Made by a program: the position numbers and the translations under genes
In this document: positions 45,910-54,136 of the stretch, piece after piece
Position numbering within the stretch: position 1 is the stretch's first letter
How the letters are laid out: every line of letters begins with the position of its first letter
Notes under the pieces: model-generated
Told to the model about the DNA's origin: nothing
The model's input: only the letters and a program-made list of their open reading frames with translations
Databases searched by the model: none
NCBI GenBank assembly: GCA_034411995.1
Contig: DAOUME010000007.1
Span: forward strand, 424,738 to 488,737
Length of the DNA stretch: 64,000 bases
Reading direction: 5' to 3'
Origin: JAUVXJ01 sp034411995
GTDB lineage: Bacteria; Chloroflexota; Anaerolineae; UBA7937; B3-Chlor

Positions 45910-47429
45910 GCGAGCCAGAGATCATCTACCTGGATCCTGAGGATACCTTCGCGGTGATAAGAGAGAGGCTGAGAGCCGCCGAGGGTGACCGCGTCGTGTT
46001 GGTCGTACCCAAGGAGTGCCCAGGATTAGACAGCCTGGTCGACCTGAAGCTCTTGGGACGCCAGATGGCTGCTCTGGGGAAGGAAGTAGCCCTGGTCAGC
46101 ACACGACGGGAGCTGAGGGAACTGGCCAAGAGTCTTGGCTTTCGAACCTTCTCGTCCACCGCCTGGGCGCGGCGCACCAAGTGGCCAGCACGCAAGAAGG
46201 GCTTACAGCTCACTGCAGGCGCCTCACGGGCCCGGGACTCCCTGGCCACGTCCATCCCGACCCCTGTGGCTTCTGGGGCGGTGGGAGTAGGGGGCATCGT
46301 CGTTCTCGCGACCGCGTTCGCAGGCATGCTGGCGTTCATGGGCCTCCTGGCGGTGGTCTTCGTACCGACCGCGAAGGTGACGCTGCACCCGGTGGTCTAC
46401 CCTGTGAGTACCACGCTGACGGTGGTGGCCAGCCCCGACCTGGAGGCCGTCGACTTTATCAACGTGAGGGTCCCCGCCAGGCGCGTGGAACTGGAGGTTG
46501 TGGGCGATGACGAGATCGCTACCACAGCGCTGAGGGATGAGCCAGACGCCAAAGCGATCGGAGAGGTTGTGTTCACGAACAGGCGCAGCGAGGCCACTAC
46601 GGTGCTGTCGGATACCGTGGTCGTCACCAGCGGCGGGACGACCGTCAGGTTCGTTACGACCGAGGAAGTGACGATACCTGCTGGCGTGGGAGGCCGAGGG
46701 CGGGCGCCGATCGAGGCCATCGAACCCGGGCCCACCGGCAACGTCGCCGCATACTCCATTAACCGTGTGGAAGGCCCCATGGACCGGCAGGTGAACGTCA
46801 TCAACGTGGCACCTACCACCGGCGGCGGGATGAGCCAGGTGTCGTATGTGACGGCCGCCGACAAGGATCAGCTCAGGGAATCATCGCTGCACAAGCTGAA
46901 AGAGGAGGGCTACTACACCCTCGCGGCAGGACTGGCGGAAGAGGAGATGCTACCGCACGAGTCGTTGCTAGCCTTCGTTCTCTCGGAGACGTATGACAAG
47001 TTCCCGGGAGAGGTCGCGGAGTCACTGGGTCTGCACATGCAGGCTCTCGTCAGGGGCACGGTGATCAACAGAGAGGATGTGGAACTGCTGGGATTGCGCA
47101 TGGTACAGCTAGAGGTGCGCGAGGGGTTCCAGCTTCTGTCGGATGAGACGGAGGTCCGCATCGACGAGATCAGCGACGTGGAGTACGACGGGACGTTGAC
47201 CTTTCAGATGACGGCCGAGGGCCTGAGCTGGATGGAGATCGACGAGGTGGAGATCCGAGAAGCGGTGAGGGGTAAGTCCGCTGCCGCGGCGGAGGAGTAT
47301 CTGGCAGGACACCTCAGTCTGGCGACGGAGCCGGTGGTCGAGATCTCTCCTGCGTGGTGGGGTCGGATCCCGTGGCTACCTTTTCGTACAGCCGTGGAAG
47401 TGGTGTCGCAGGGTCAAGCGGTTGACTAG
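45906..47429 (+). CDS. Baseplate-J-like membrane protein, partner of the FtsA-like ATPase
   Basis: 507 residues from TTG 45906, overlapping the previous stop. Residues 1-90 form a cytoplasmic alpha/beta domain (EIIYLDPEDTFAVIRERLRAAEGDRVVLVVP, then VALVSTRRELRELAKSLGF). A basic linker and one long hydrophobic segment (about 118-155) follow. The rest lies outside and is rich in beta strands, with a stretch like phage baseplate J proteins (FTNRRSEATTVLSDTVVVTSGGTTVRFVTTEEVTIPAGVGG and GPTGNVAAYSIN). No tail genes or holins are near, so this is not a prophage. Its role is unknown. Confidence 0.7.
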   Translation: MSEPEIIYLDPEDTFAVIRERLRAAEGDRVVLVVPKECPGLDSLVDLKLLGRQMAALGKEVALVSTRRELRELAKSLGFRTFSSTAWARRTKWPARKKGLQLTAGASRARDSLATSIPTPVASGAVGVGGIVVLATAFAGMLAFMGLLAVVFVPTAKVTLHPVVYPVSTTLTVVASPDLEAVDFINVRVPARRVELEVVGDDEIATTALRDEPDAKAIGEVVFTNRRSEATTVLSDTVVVTSGGTTVRFVTTEEVTIPAGVGGRGRAPIEAIEPGPTGNVAAYSINRVEGPMDRQVNVINVAPTTGGGMSQVSYVTAADKDQLRESSLHKLKEEGYYTLAAGLAEEEMLPHESLLAFVLSETYDKFPGEVAESLGLHMQALVRGTVINREDVELLGLRMVQLEVREGFQLLSDETEVRIDEISDVEYDGTLTFQMTAEGLSWMEIDEVEIREAVRGKSAAAAEEYLAGHLSLATEPVVEISPAWWGRIPWLPFRTAVEVVSQGQAVD

Positions 47430-47451
47430 CAGCTCGATCACGGAGGGCTCG

Positions 47452-47877
47452 ATGCGCCTGATGGCTCTTGACGTCGGCGAGAAACGCATTGGGGTGGCGC
47501 TCAGCGACCGCGGCCAGATGCTGGCCCGCGGCCTGCGGGTCATATCACGCGGCTCGCGGGAGGCCGATGCCTCTCTCATAGCGTCCCTGGTTAGAGAGCA
47601 TGAGGTGGAGAAGATCATAGTTGGCCACCCGTTACGTCTGGACGGCAGTGCAGGGGAGCAGGCGCGCCGGATCGAGGCGTACGCGCGCGAGCTACAGCAG
47701 GACATGGGTGTACCGGTGTTGCTGTGGGATGAGAGCTACTCCACCGAGCGGGCCCGCGAAGCGATGATCGAAGCAGGCAGGAAGCGCAAGGAGAGGAAGG
47801 AGCGCCTCGACGCGGTGGCTGCCGCTGTGATCCTCCAAGATTATATGGACAGTACGGGGCCGACTGCGGATGAGTGA
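47452..47877 (+). CDS. ruvX: Putative pre-16S rRNA nuclease / Holliday junction resolvase-like RuvX (YqgF)
   Basis: 141 residues from ATG 47452; GGAGGG lies five bases before it, and the earlier in-frame ATG 47422 overlaps the previous gene. RNase H-like core: MALDVGEKRIGVALSD (first Asp), IIVGHPLRLDGSAGEQARRI, and LLWDESYSTERARE and LDAVAAAVILQDYM at the end. YqgF matures 16S rRNA 5' ends in E. coli; a resolvase role is less certain. The ruvX-mltG order is common. Confidence 0.93.
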   Translation: MRLMALDVGEKRIGVALSDRGQMLARGLRVISRGSREADASLIASLVREHEVEKIIVGHPLRLDGSAGEQARRIEAYARELQQDMGVPVLLWDESYSTERAREAMIEAGRKRKERKERLDAVAAAVILQDYMDSTGPTADE

Positions 47878-47889
47878 AAGGAGGGGTTC

Positions 47890-49050
47890 TTGAGCCGAGA
47901 AGACCTGCTGAGGGGTGCGATCCGTTGGGTGCTCACCCTTGTCTTGCTGCTCTTTGCGCTGGGTGCCGTCGTAGTTGGCGGGAGCTATCTGCTGGGCGGA
48001 GGTAGCGCTGAGGAGGTAAACGCCGGGAGCCTTCAGATGTCCTCTCTGGAAAGAACTCTGATCGGCATCTACCTCAATCTGCGTAAGAGCGACATAGAGA
48101 GCCCTGCCGGCAGCGATTCCACGGCGATGGTCTTCACGATCAACCCTGGCGAGTCCGCGGCGACCATCGCGCCCCGACTACAGCGCGAGGGCCTGGTCGC
48201 GGATAGCCAGTTGTTCCTGTACGTGGTCCGCTACCGCGGGCTCGACGCGCAGCTAGAGGCCGGCGAGTACGAGTTGCGACCAAACATGACCATGGATGAG
48301 ATCATCGATACTCTGCAACATGGGCGGTTGCGCGAAGTGACAGTGACGATCCCGGAAGGGAAGAGGGCAGAGGAAGTCGCCGCTCTGCTCGAGGAAAGCG
48401 GGGTCGTGGACAGTGAAACCTTCATGGCTGCGGTGCGCAGTGGGTCCGCGGCCTATGACTTCCTATCAGACCGGCCTGCCGACGCTCCCGCCTCGGTGGA
48501 AGGGTACCTGTTCCCTGAGACCTATCGCATCCCCGTAGACTATGACGCTGCCCAGATAGTCGACCTCCTGCTCTCCACTTTCGGAGAGCGCTTCACCGCC
48601 GAGATGCGCCAGGCGGCCACCGACGAGGGCCTGACGGTCCACCAGGTGGTCACCCTGGCCTCGATCGTCGAGCGGGAGGCGGTCGTGGCCGAGGAGCGCC
48701 CCATCATCGCCAGCGTCTATCTCAACCGGCTGGAGCAAGGCATGTACCTTCAGTCGGACCCCACCGTGCAGTACGCCCTGGGATACCAGGAGGACACCGG
48801 CCAGTGGTGGAAGATACCGATGTCGCTGGAAGAGGACGTACAGGTAGATTCGCCTTACAATACCTATATGTATCCAGATCTGCCGCCAGGGCCGATATGC
48901 AGTCCGGGCCTGGCGTCCATTCAGGCCGTGCTGAACCCCGCAGAGACTCCGTATCTATTCTTCTTCTCCAAGTTCGACGGCTCACATGCGTTTGCCGAGA
49001 CCTACGAAGAGCATCTGCGCAATCAGGAACAGTATCAGGGCCAGCAGTAG
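47890..49050 (+). CDS. mltG: Endolytic murein transglycosylase MltG
   Basis: 386 residues from TTG 47890 after GGAGGGG. One N-terminal membrane helix (about 14-37), a LysM-like part (FTINPGESAATIAPRLQREGLV) and the YceG domain with the catalytic Glu in LASIVEREAV, then SVYLNRLEQGMYLQSDPTVQYALG and SPYNTYMYPDLPPGPICSPGLASIQAVLNP. It cuts nascent glycan strands in the membrane vicinity and sets their length. It lies 12 bases after ruvX. Confidence 0.95.
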   Translation: MSREDLLRGAIRWVLTLVLLLFALGAVVVGGSYLLGGGSAEEVNAGSLQMSSLERTLIGIYLNLRKSDIESPAGSDSTAMVFTINPGESAATIAPRLQREGLVADSQLFLYVVRYRGLDAQLEAGEYELRPNMTMDEIIDTLQHGRLREVTVTIPEGKRAEEVAALLEESGVVDSETFMAAVRSGSAAYDFLSDRPADAPASVEGYLFPETYRIPVDYDAAQIVDLLLSTFGERFTAEMRQAATDEGLTVHQVVTLASIVEREAVVAEERPIIASVYLNRLEQGMYLQSDPTVQYALGYQEDTGQWWKIPMSLEEDVQVDSPYNTYMYPDLPPGPICSPGLASIQAVLNPAETPYLFFFSKFDGSHAFAETYEEHLRNQEQYQGQQ

Positions 49051-49059
49051 TTCTCTAAA

Positions 49060-50184
49060 GTGAGAAAGCTGTCAGCAGCTCCATTCCTTCTGCTCCTTCT
49101 GGCGGTCGCCGTCGGCTGCCTTTCCCCGCTGTCCACGCGGCCCACGTTCAAGATCGGGTTGGTGGCCCCTTTTGAGGGGCTGTATCGCTATCTCGGATAC
49201 GGGGCTCTGCACGCCGTGAATCTGGCCATAGGAGAGTGCAACCAGGCCGGGGGTGTTCAGGGCTACCTGGTGGAGCTGGTGGCCCTGAACGACGATCATG
49301 AGCCAGACTCGGCAGCTCAGAGCGCGCGCGAGCTGGCCGTGGATCCTGACGTGATGGCGGTCATCGGACACTACGGTGAAGAGACGACCCTGGCAGCTCT
49401 CCCGGTGTACCAGGAGAACAGCCTGGCTTTGGTGGTCCCCGGCACCACGGCGGGCGCGGTAGCCACCAGTGGCTATGACCAGACCTACCGGCTGGTAGCT
49501 GACAACGAGACCATTGGCGAGGCGGCGGCCCGCTACGTGGTGCTGAGTCGAGGGGCGACACGGGTAGCGGTCTTGGGGGGAGCCGAGGACCTGGTGCGGG
49601 CCTTCGAAAACGTGGCGACGGACGCGGGAGCGGAGGTCTTCGTCCACCAGGAGCAGGACCGAGAGGCGTTGCTAACGGCGCTGGACAGAGAGGATCCTGA
49701 CCTCCTGTTCTTCGGAGGAGAAGGGCTCGAAGGGGCGGAACTACTGCTGGCCTTGAGAGAGAGGGGTCAGGATCTTAGGCTCGTAGGGGGCAACGGGCTG
49801 AATACTCCTCACTTCGTAGAGGTGGCCGGCGAAGCCGCAGCGGGGACCGTTTATGTGGCTGTCACGCCACCCGCGCCGGATGGTTGGTTCAGCGAGGCTT
49901 ACAGCGAGCGGAGTGGCGCTCCACCTCCACCGTACGCGGCTTTGTCGTACGATGCGGCGGGACTGCTGCTGGAGGCAGTAGGGGAGTGCATCGCCAGCGA
50001 AGGCCGGCCGTCGAGGCGGTGTGTGGCCGAATCACTCGCGAAGGTCAGGGAGTACAAAGGGCTGACCGGTACCATCTCTTTCGACGACAAGGGCCAGGCG
50101 GTGGCTCGAGAGGTCTACCTGTACGAGATAAACGACGCGCAGTATCCGGGAGAGCTGCGTGCCTATTCTGTCTCCACCCCGTGA
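49060..50184 (+). CDS. Branched-chain-amino-acid-type periplasmic binding lipoprotein (Peripla_BP_6), orphan
   Basis: 374 residues. GTG start, hydrophobic signal and lipobox AVGC (Cys20). The mature part follows the LivJ/type I binding-protein plan: FKIGLVAPFEGLYRYLGYGALHAVNLAIGECNQAGGV, DVMAVIGHYGEETTLAALPVYQE, VPGTTA, then the second lobe with LLFFGGEGLEGAELLLALRE and YAALSYDAAGLLLEAV. Such proteins deliver ligands to ABC permeases or act as sensors. No permease, ATPase or receptor gene is adjacent, so its partner is elsewhere. The start lies nine bases after mltG with a poor ribosome site. Confidence 0.88.
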   Translation: MRKLSAAPFLLLLLAVAVGCLSPLSTRPTFKIGLVAPFEGLYRYLGYGALHAVNLAIGECNQAGGVQGYLVELVALNDDHEPDSAAQSARELAVDPDVMAVIGHYGEETTLAALPVYQENSLALVVPGTTAGAVATSGYDQTYRLVADNETIGEAAARYVVLSRGATRVAVLGGAEDLVRAFENVATDAGAEVFVHQEQDREALLTALDREDPDLLFFGGEGLEGAELLLALRERGQDLRLVGGNGLNTPHFVEVAGEAAAGTVYVAVTPPAPDGWFSEAYSERSGAPPPPYAALSYDAAGLLLEAVGECIASEGRPSRRCVAESLAKVREYKGLTGTISFDDKGQAVAREVYLYEINDAQYPGELRAYSVSTP

Positions 50185-50211
50185 GCGGGCACGCGGAGAC
50201 CCTATTGCGGA

Positions 50212-51516
50212 CTAGCTGACCACCCGATACAGCAGTGGTGGCGCTTCCACGGCGTGGTCCTCCCAAGCGTAGGCTCCCAACATCCTCGCTTGCGCAGCAT
50301 CCGCGGACTCCTCACTCGCTGCGTGGATGGTGTATAGATCTTCGCCTTGCTCTACGCTGTCGCCTATCTTCTTGTGCAGTACGACGCCGACCGCATGATC
50401 CACGGGGTCGCCTCTGTTCTTGCGGCCGGCGCCCAGATCCAACGCGGTCAAGCCCACTAGCATCGCGTCCACCTGGGACAGGTACCCCTTTCTGGCGGAG
50501 GTCACGCGTCGTGCGATGGGAGCCTGGGGCAAAAGGCTGGGATCCTCGATGGGTGCCGTGTTCCCGCCCTGGGCGGTCACCAGGTCCCTGAAGCGCTCGA
50601 GGGCCTTCCCAGCGAGCAGCAGCTCCTCCAGCCTGGGGCGCGCTTCACTCTCCTCCCTGGCCTGTCCGGTGAGGAGCAGCATCTGAGTGGCCATGGTGAG
50701 ACAGTGCGAGGTGAAGTCTGGGGGTCCGTGGCCGCGCAGCGTGTCCAAGGCCTCTTTCACCTCGAGAGAGTTGCCCACGGCACGACCCAGAGGCTGGTTC
50801 ATGTCGCTGACCACCGCCACCGCGCTCTTGCCGAGGCTCTGGGCCAGATCGATCATGATCCGGGCCAATTCCACCGCCTCCTGCTCGGTCTTCATGAACG
50901 CACCTCGCCCGACCTTGACGTCGAAGACGATGGACCTCGCGCCCACGGCGAGCTTCTTGCTCATGATGCTGCTGGCTATCAAGGGGTAGGAACCGACGGT
51001 GGCGGTGACATCGCGGAGGGCGTAGAGCTTGCCGTCCGCAGGGACCAGGTCGGGAGTCTGCCCGGCGACGACGATCTTGTACCTGGAGAGGTTCTCGAGG
51101 AAACGGGTGGTCGAAAGGTCCGACGTGAAGCCGGGAAAGGACTCCAGCTTGTCCAGAGTGCCGCCGGTGAAGCCCAGCCCCCGGCCAGATATCTTGGCCA
51201 CCGACAGCCCGGCTGAGACCACCAGCGGGGCTACCACCAGGGTCGTCTTGTCGCCAACACCACCGGTACTGTGCTTGTCCACCGCGAGAGGAGCGATACG
51301 TCCCACGTCCAGCGTGCGCCCCGAGTGGGTCATGGCGTTGGTCAGATAGGTCGTCTCCTCTATGTTCATCCCCCGCAGGTAGACCGCCATCAGCCACGCC
51401 GCCACCTGGTAGTCACGTATGTCGCCGCTCATGAGCCCCTGGATGAAAAAGTCGATCTCGTCTCTCGACAGGACGAGGCCATCACGTTTCTTGGCAATGA
51501 TCTCCAGCACGTTCAT
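50212..51516 (-). CDS. deoA: Pyrimidine-nucleoside (thymidine) phosphorylase
   Basis: 434 residues from ATG 51516 (GGAGG upstream), exactly the family size; in-frame ATG 51561 is too far up. Motifs: LTNAMTHSGRTLD, DKHSTGGVGDKTTLVVAPLVVSAGL (phosphate and nucleoside binding), KISGRGLGFTGGTLDKLESFPGF, and the C-terminal domain with VGLTALDLGAGR. It cleaves thymidine, uridine or deoxyuridine with phosphate in salvage. Specificity between pdp and deoA types cannot be decided here. Convergent with the binding lipoprotein. Confidence 0.94.
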   Translation of the reverse strand: MNVLEIIAKKRDGLVLSRDEIDFFIQGLMSGDIRDYQVAAWLMAVYLRGMNIEETTYLTNAMTHSGRTLDVGRIAPLAVDKHSTGGVGDKTTLVVAPLVVSAGLSVAKISGRGLGFTGGTLDKLESFPGFTSDLSTTRFLENLSRYKIVVAGQTPDLVPADGKLYALRDVTATVGSYPLIASSIMSKKLAVGARSIVFDVKVGRGAFMKTEQEAVELARIMIDLAQSLGKSAVAVVSDMNQPLGRAVGNSLEVKEALDTLRGHGPPDFTSHCLTMATQMLLLTGQAREESEARPRLEELLLAGKALERFRDLVTAQGGNTAPIEDPSLLPQAPIARRVTSARKGYLSQVDAMLVGLTALDLGAGRKNRGDPVDHAVGVVLHKKIGDSVEQGEDLYTIHAASEESADAAQARMLGAYAWEDHAVEAPPLLYRVVS

Positions 51517-51724
51517 GGGCACGGACCTCCGCCTTGAGCGTAGAGAGTTACATGTTACCATACATGATACTCCGCTGCAATGTCATTTCACTCCGTCTTC
51601 TCGGCTCTCTGCCGCTCAGCCTTCTCCGACCGGACTTGAGTGGGGCAGTGTGCTGACACCTCGCCTCGGCGCAAGCATGGCCCATGGCCACGACCAGAAG
51701 AGTGGCTGATCGGCGCCGCGCTTC

Positions 51725-51753
51725 TTCAACTCGGCTCCAGGATATGATATACT
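51725..51753 (+). promoter_or_regulatory. Promoter for trmFO
   Basis: TTCAAC (51725-51730), 17 bases, TATACT (51748-51753). Start near 51760; AGAAGG then precedes the ATG at 51771. Confidence 0.6.
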
Positions 51754-51770
51754 GACAGTAGAAGGCAGCG

Positions 51771-53150
51771 ATGATGGACAAGGTCACGGTGATCGGGGGA
51801 GGGCTGGCCGGCTCGGAGGCAGCGTGGCAGGCCGCATCGCGGGGTCTTGATGTGCTGCTGTACGAGATGCGGCCCACTAAGACCACTCCTGCGCACCGGA
51901 GTGGCGATTTCGCAGAACTGGTGTGCAGCAACTCGCTGGGCTCGAACCTGCTGGATCGGGCCCAAGGTCTGCTGAAGGAGGAACTGCGCCGCCTGGGCTC
52001 CCTGGTAATCGCCTGCGCGGATGAGACGGCGGTGCCGGCGGGCGGGGCGCTGGCGGTGGGCCGAGAGTCGTTCGCCAGGTCAGTCAGCGAGCGCCTGGAA
52101 GGGCACCCGCGGATCGAGGTCGTACGACGGGAGGTGCAGGAGATACCTGATAGCCGTCCCCTGGTGCTCGCCACTGGGCCTCTCACCAGCGAGGCTCTGA
52201 GCCGGGCCATATCGCGGCTCACGGGGGAAGGATACCTCCACTTCTACGACGCCATGGCTCCCATCGTGGCCCTCGATTCCATAGCCATGGACAGGGTGTT
52301 TCGCGGCTCACGTTATGACCGCGGGAATGGTGACTACATCAATTGTCCCCTGGATGAGGGACAGTACCGCCGTTTTGTGGATGAACTGTCGAGGGCAGAG
52401 ACTATCCCGCTCAAGGAGTTCGAGAAGGACGAGCGTTTTTTCGAGGCCTGCTTGCCTGTGGAGGTCATCGCCCGGCGAGGACGAGAGGCGCTGGCCTACG
52501 GGCCACTGAGGCCAGTGGGGTTGATAGATCCTCGTACCGGGGCGCGCCCGCACGCTGTGGTCCAGTTGCGGCAGGACGACCTGGCGGGGACGCTGTACAA
52601 CATGGTGGGCTTCCAGACCAACCTGCGCTGGGGAGAGCAGCAGAGGGTGTTCCGGCTGATCCCAGGACTGGAGAGCGCGGAGTTCGTGCGCTACGGCCAG
52701 ATGCACCGCAACACGTTCGTCAATTCGCCAGCGCTGCTGGAGCCTACGCTACAATGCAGGAAGCAGCAGGGCGTCTTCTTCGCCGGGCAGATCACAGGAA
52801 GCGAGGGGTACGTGTCTGCCGTGGCGGGGGGCCTCCTGGCTGGTCTGAACGCGGCGCGCGTGGCAGCGGGGGAGGCGCAAGTCGTCTTTCCGGCCACGAC
52901 GATGATCGGCTCGCTATTCAGGTACGTGACTTCGGCCGACCCTGAAGAGTTCCAGCCGATGAAGGCCAACTTTGGCCTGCTGCCGCCTCTGGAAAGGCCC
53001 GTGCGCGGCAAGAGGCGCAGGTACCGGGCCTACGCCGAACGCGCCTTGAAGGATCTCGAGCTCTGGGCGGCCGGCGCTGAGCGCGAGCGGATCTCTGGCG
53101 CTGGCCAGGGCCAGCCGGGGACTCGAGCAGTCGACACGCAGGTTGGGTGA
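51771..53150 (+). CDS. trmFO: tRNA m5U54 methyltransferase, folate- and FAD-dependent
   Basis: 459 residues. FAD motif VIGGGLAGSEAAWQAASRG; then LYEMRP, FAELVCSNSLGS, YDAMAPIVALDSIAMDRVF, DYINCPLDE, and the C-terminal FAGQITGSEGYVSAVAGGLLAGLNAAR. TrmFO uses methylenetetrahydrofolate to make ribothymidine in the T loop of tRNAs; the three tRNAs here all have TTC in that loop. ATG 51774 is an equal alternative. The C-terminus runs some 20 residues beyond the usual end. Confidence 0.96.
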   Translation: MMDKVTVIGGGLAGSEAAWQAASRGLDVLLYEMRPTKTTPAHRSGDFAELVCSNSLGSNLLDRAQGLLKEELRRLGSLVIACADETAVPAGGALAVGRESFARSVSERLEGHPRIEVVRREVQEIPDSRPLVLATGPLTSEALSRAISRLTGEGYLHFYDAMAPIVALDSIAMDRVFRGSRYDRGNGDYINCPLDEGQYRRFVDELSRAETIPLKEFEKDERFFEACLPVEVIARRGREALAYGPLRPVGLIDPRTGARPHAVVQLRQDDLAGTLYNMVGFQTNLRWGEQQRVFRLIPGLESAEFVRYGQMHRNTFVNSPALLEPTLQCRKQQGVFFAGQITGSEGYVSAVAGGLLAGLNAARVAAGEAQVVFPATTMIGSLFRYVTSADPEEFQPMKANFGLLPPLERPVRGKRRRYRAYAERALKDLELWAAGAERERISGAGQGQPGTRAVDTQVG

Positions 53151-53157
53151 TCGGGAG

Positions 53158-54081
53158 ATGGTGAGTATCGGGTCGAAGATGCCTACTGCACGTGCGTTGA
53201 GCATTCTGGTGCTGGCCAGTGTCGTCGCGGCCCTGGCAACGGGATGCGGGAGTGCAGCGCCCGTGCCTGAGGGCGGCCAGAGCGCCTCGGAGCCCCGCAG
53301 CTTCGATGGGCAACGAGCGTACGAGTACGCTCTGGAGCAGTGCGAGATAGGTCCTCGTCCCTCTGGGACGGAGGCGGGTTGGGCCACCGGCGACTACATC
53401 ATCGCGCGGCTGAAAGACCTGGGATGGGCGGTGGAGACGGAGGAGTTTGAGTACCAGGGAGTGCAGCTTCGCAACGTGGTGGGCAAGCTGGGAGAGGGAT
53501 CGGTGGTCATCCTAGGCGCCCACTACGACACGCGGCCCGTGGCTGATCGCGATGCGCAACATGCCGATCAGCCGATCATCGGAGGCAACGATGGGGCCAG
53601 CGGCGTGGCGGTGCTGCTCGAGCTGGCCGCGGTCCTGACCCAGCATCCCCTGGAGAACGAGGTGTGGCTGGTCTTCTTCGATGGCGAGGACAGGGGTAAG
53701 CTGGAGGGCTGGCCGTTTAGCGTAGGGTCCACCTATATGGCAGAGCACCTGACTGTGGAGCCGGACTACGTGATCGTGGTGGACATGGTGGGAGATGCCC
53801 AACAGGAATTGCCCTACGAGGTCAACTCAGACCCCATCTTGAGAGCCAGGTTGTGGAATATCGCTGCTGAGCTGGGTTACGAGGAGTTCGTGGCCGAGCT
53901 CGGCCCCCCCATTGTAGATGACCACCTTCCCTTTCTGCGCGAGGGAATCCCGGCAGTTGACATAATCGACTTCGACTACCCCTACTGGCACACCATCGAG
54001 GATACCTGCGACAAGGTGAGCGGGGAGAGCCTGGAGAGGGTGGGAAGGGTATTGGAGGAGTTCCTGCTGGGGGAGGAGTAG
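53158..54081 (+). CDS. M28-family zinc peptidase / glutaminyl-cyclase-like lipoprotein
   Basis: 307 residues from ATG 53158 (ATG 53179 also possible; neither has a well spaced ribosome site). Signal plus lipobox LATGC predict a lipoprotein. The catalytic domain has GAHYDTRP, GGNDGASGVAVLLELA, VFFDGEDRGKLEGW, VDMVGD and YWHTIEDTCDKVSGESLERVG, where the zinc ligands His/Asp/Glu/Asp/His of M28 sit. The order and the DDHLPFLREGIPAVDIIDF part also resemble glutaminyl-peptide cyclotransferases. It could be an aminopeptidase or a cyclase. It begins seven bases after trmFO. Confidence 0.88.
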   Translation: MVSIGSKMPTARALSILVLASVVAALATGCGSAAPVPEGGQSASEPRSFDGQRAYEYALEQCEIGPRPSGTEAGWATGDYIIARLKDLGWAVETEEFEYQGVQLRNVVGKLGEGSVVILGAHYDTRPVADRDAQHADQPIIGGNDGASGVAVLLELAAVLTQHPLENEVWLVFFDGEDRGKLEGWPFSVGSTYMAEHLTVEPDYVIVVDMVGDAQQELPYEVNSDPILRARLWNIAAELGYEEFVAELGPPIVDDHLPFLREGIPAVDIIDFDYPYWHTIEDTCDKVSGESLERVGRVLEEFLLGEE

Positions 54082-54136
54082 GACGGTGACATGGTGGTCG
54101 AGGGGTAGCAGGGGTGAGTGAGAGAGGAGGAGGGCC

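Noticed and set aside
45906..47429. Prophage tail locus
   Set aside because: The baseplate-J resemblance is limited to part of one protein; surrounding genes are ordinary chromosomal genes with no other phage function.
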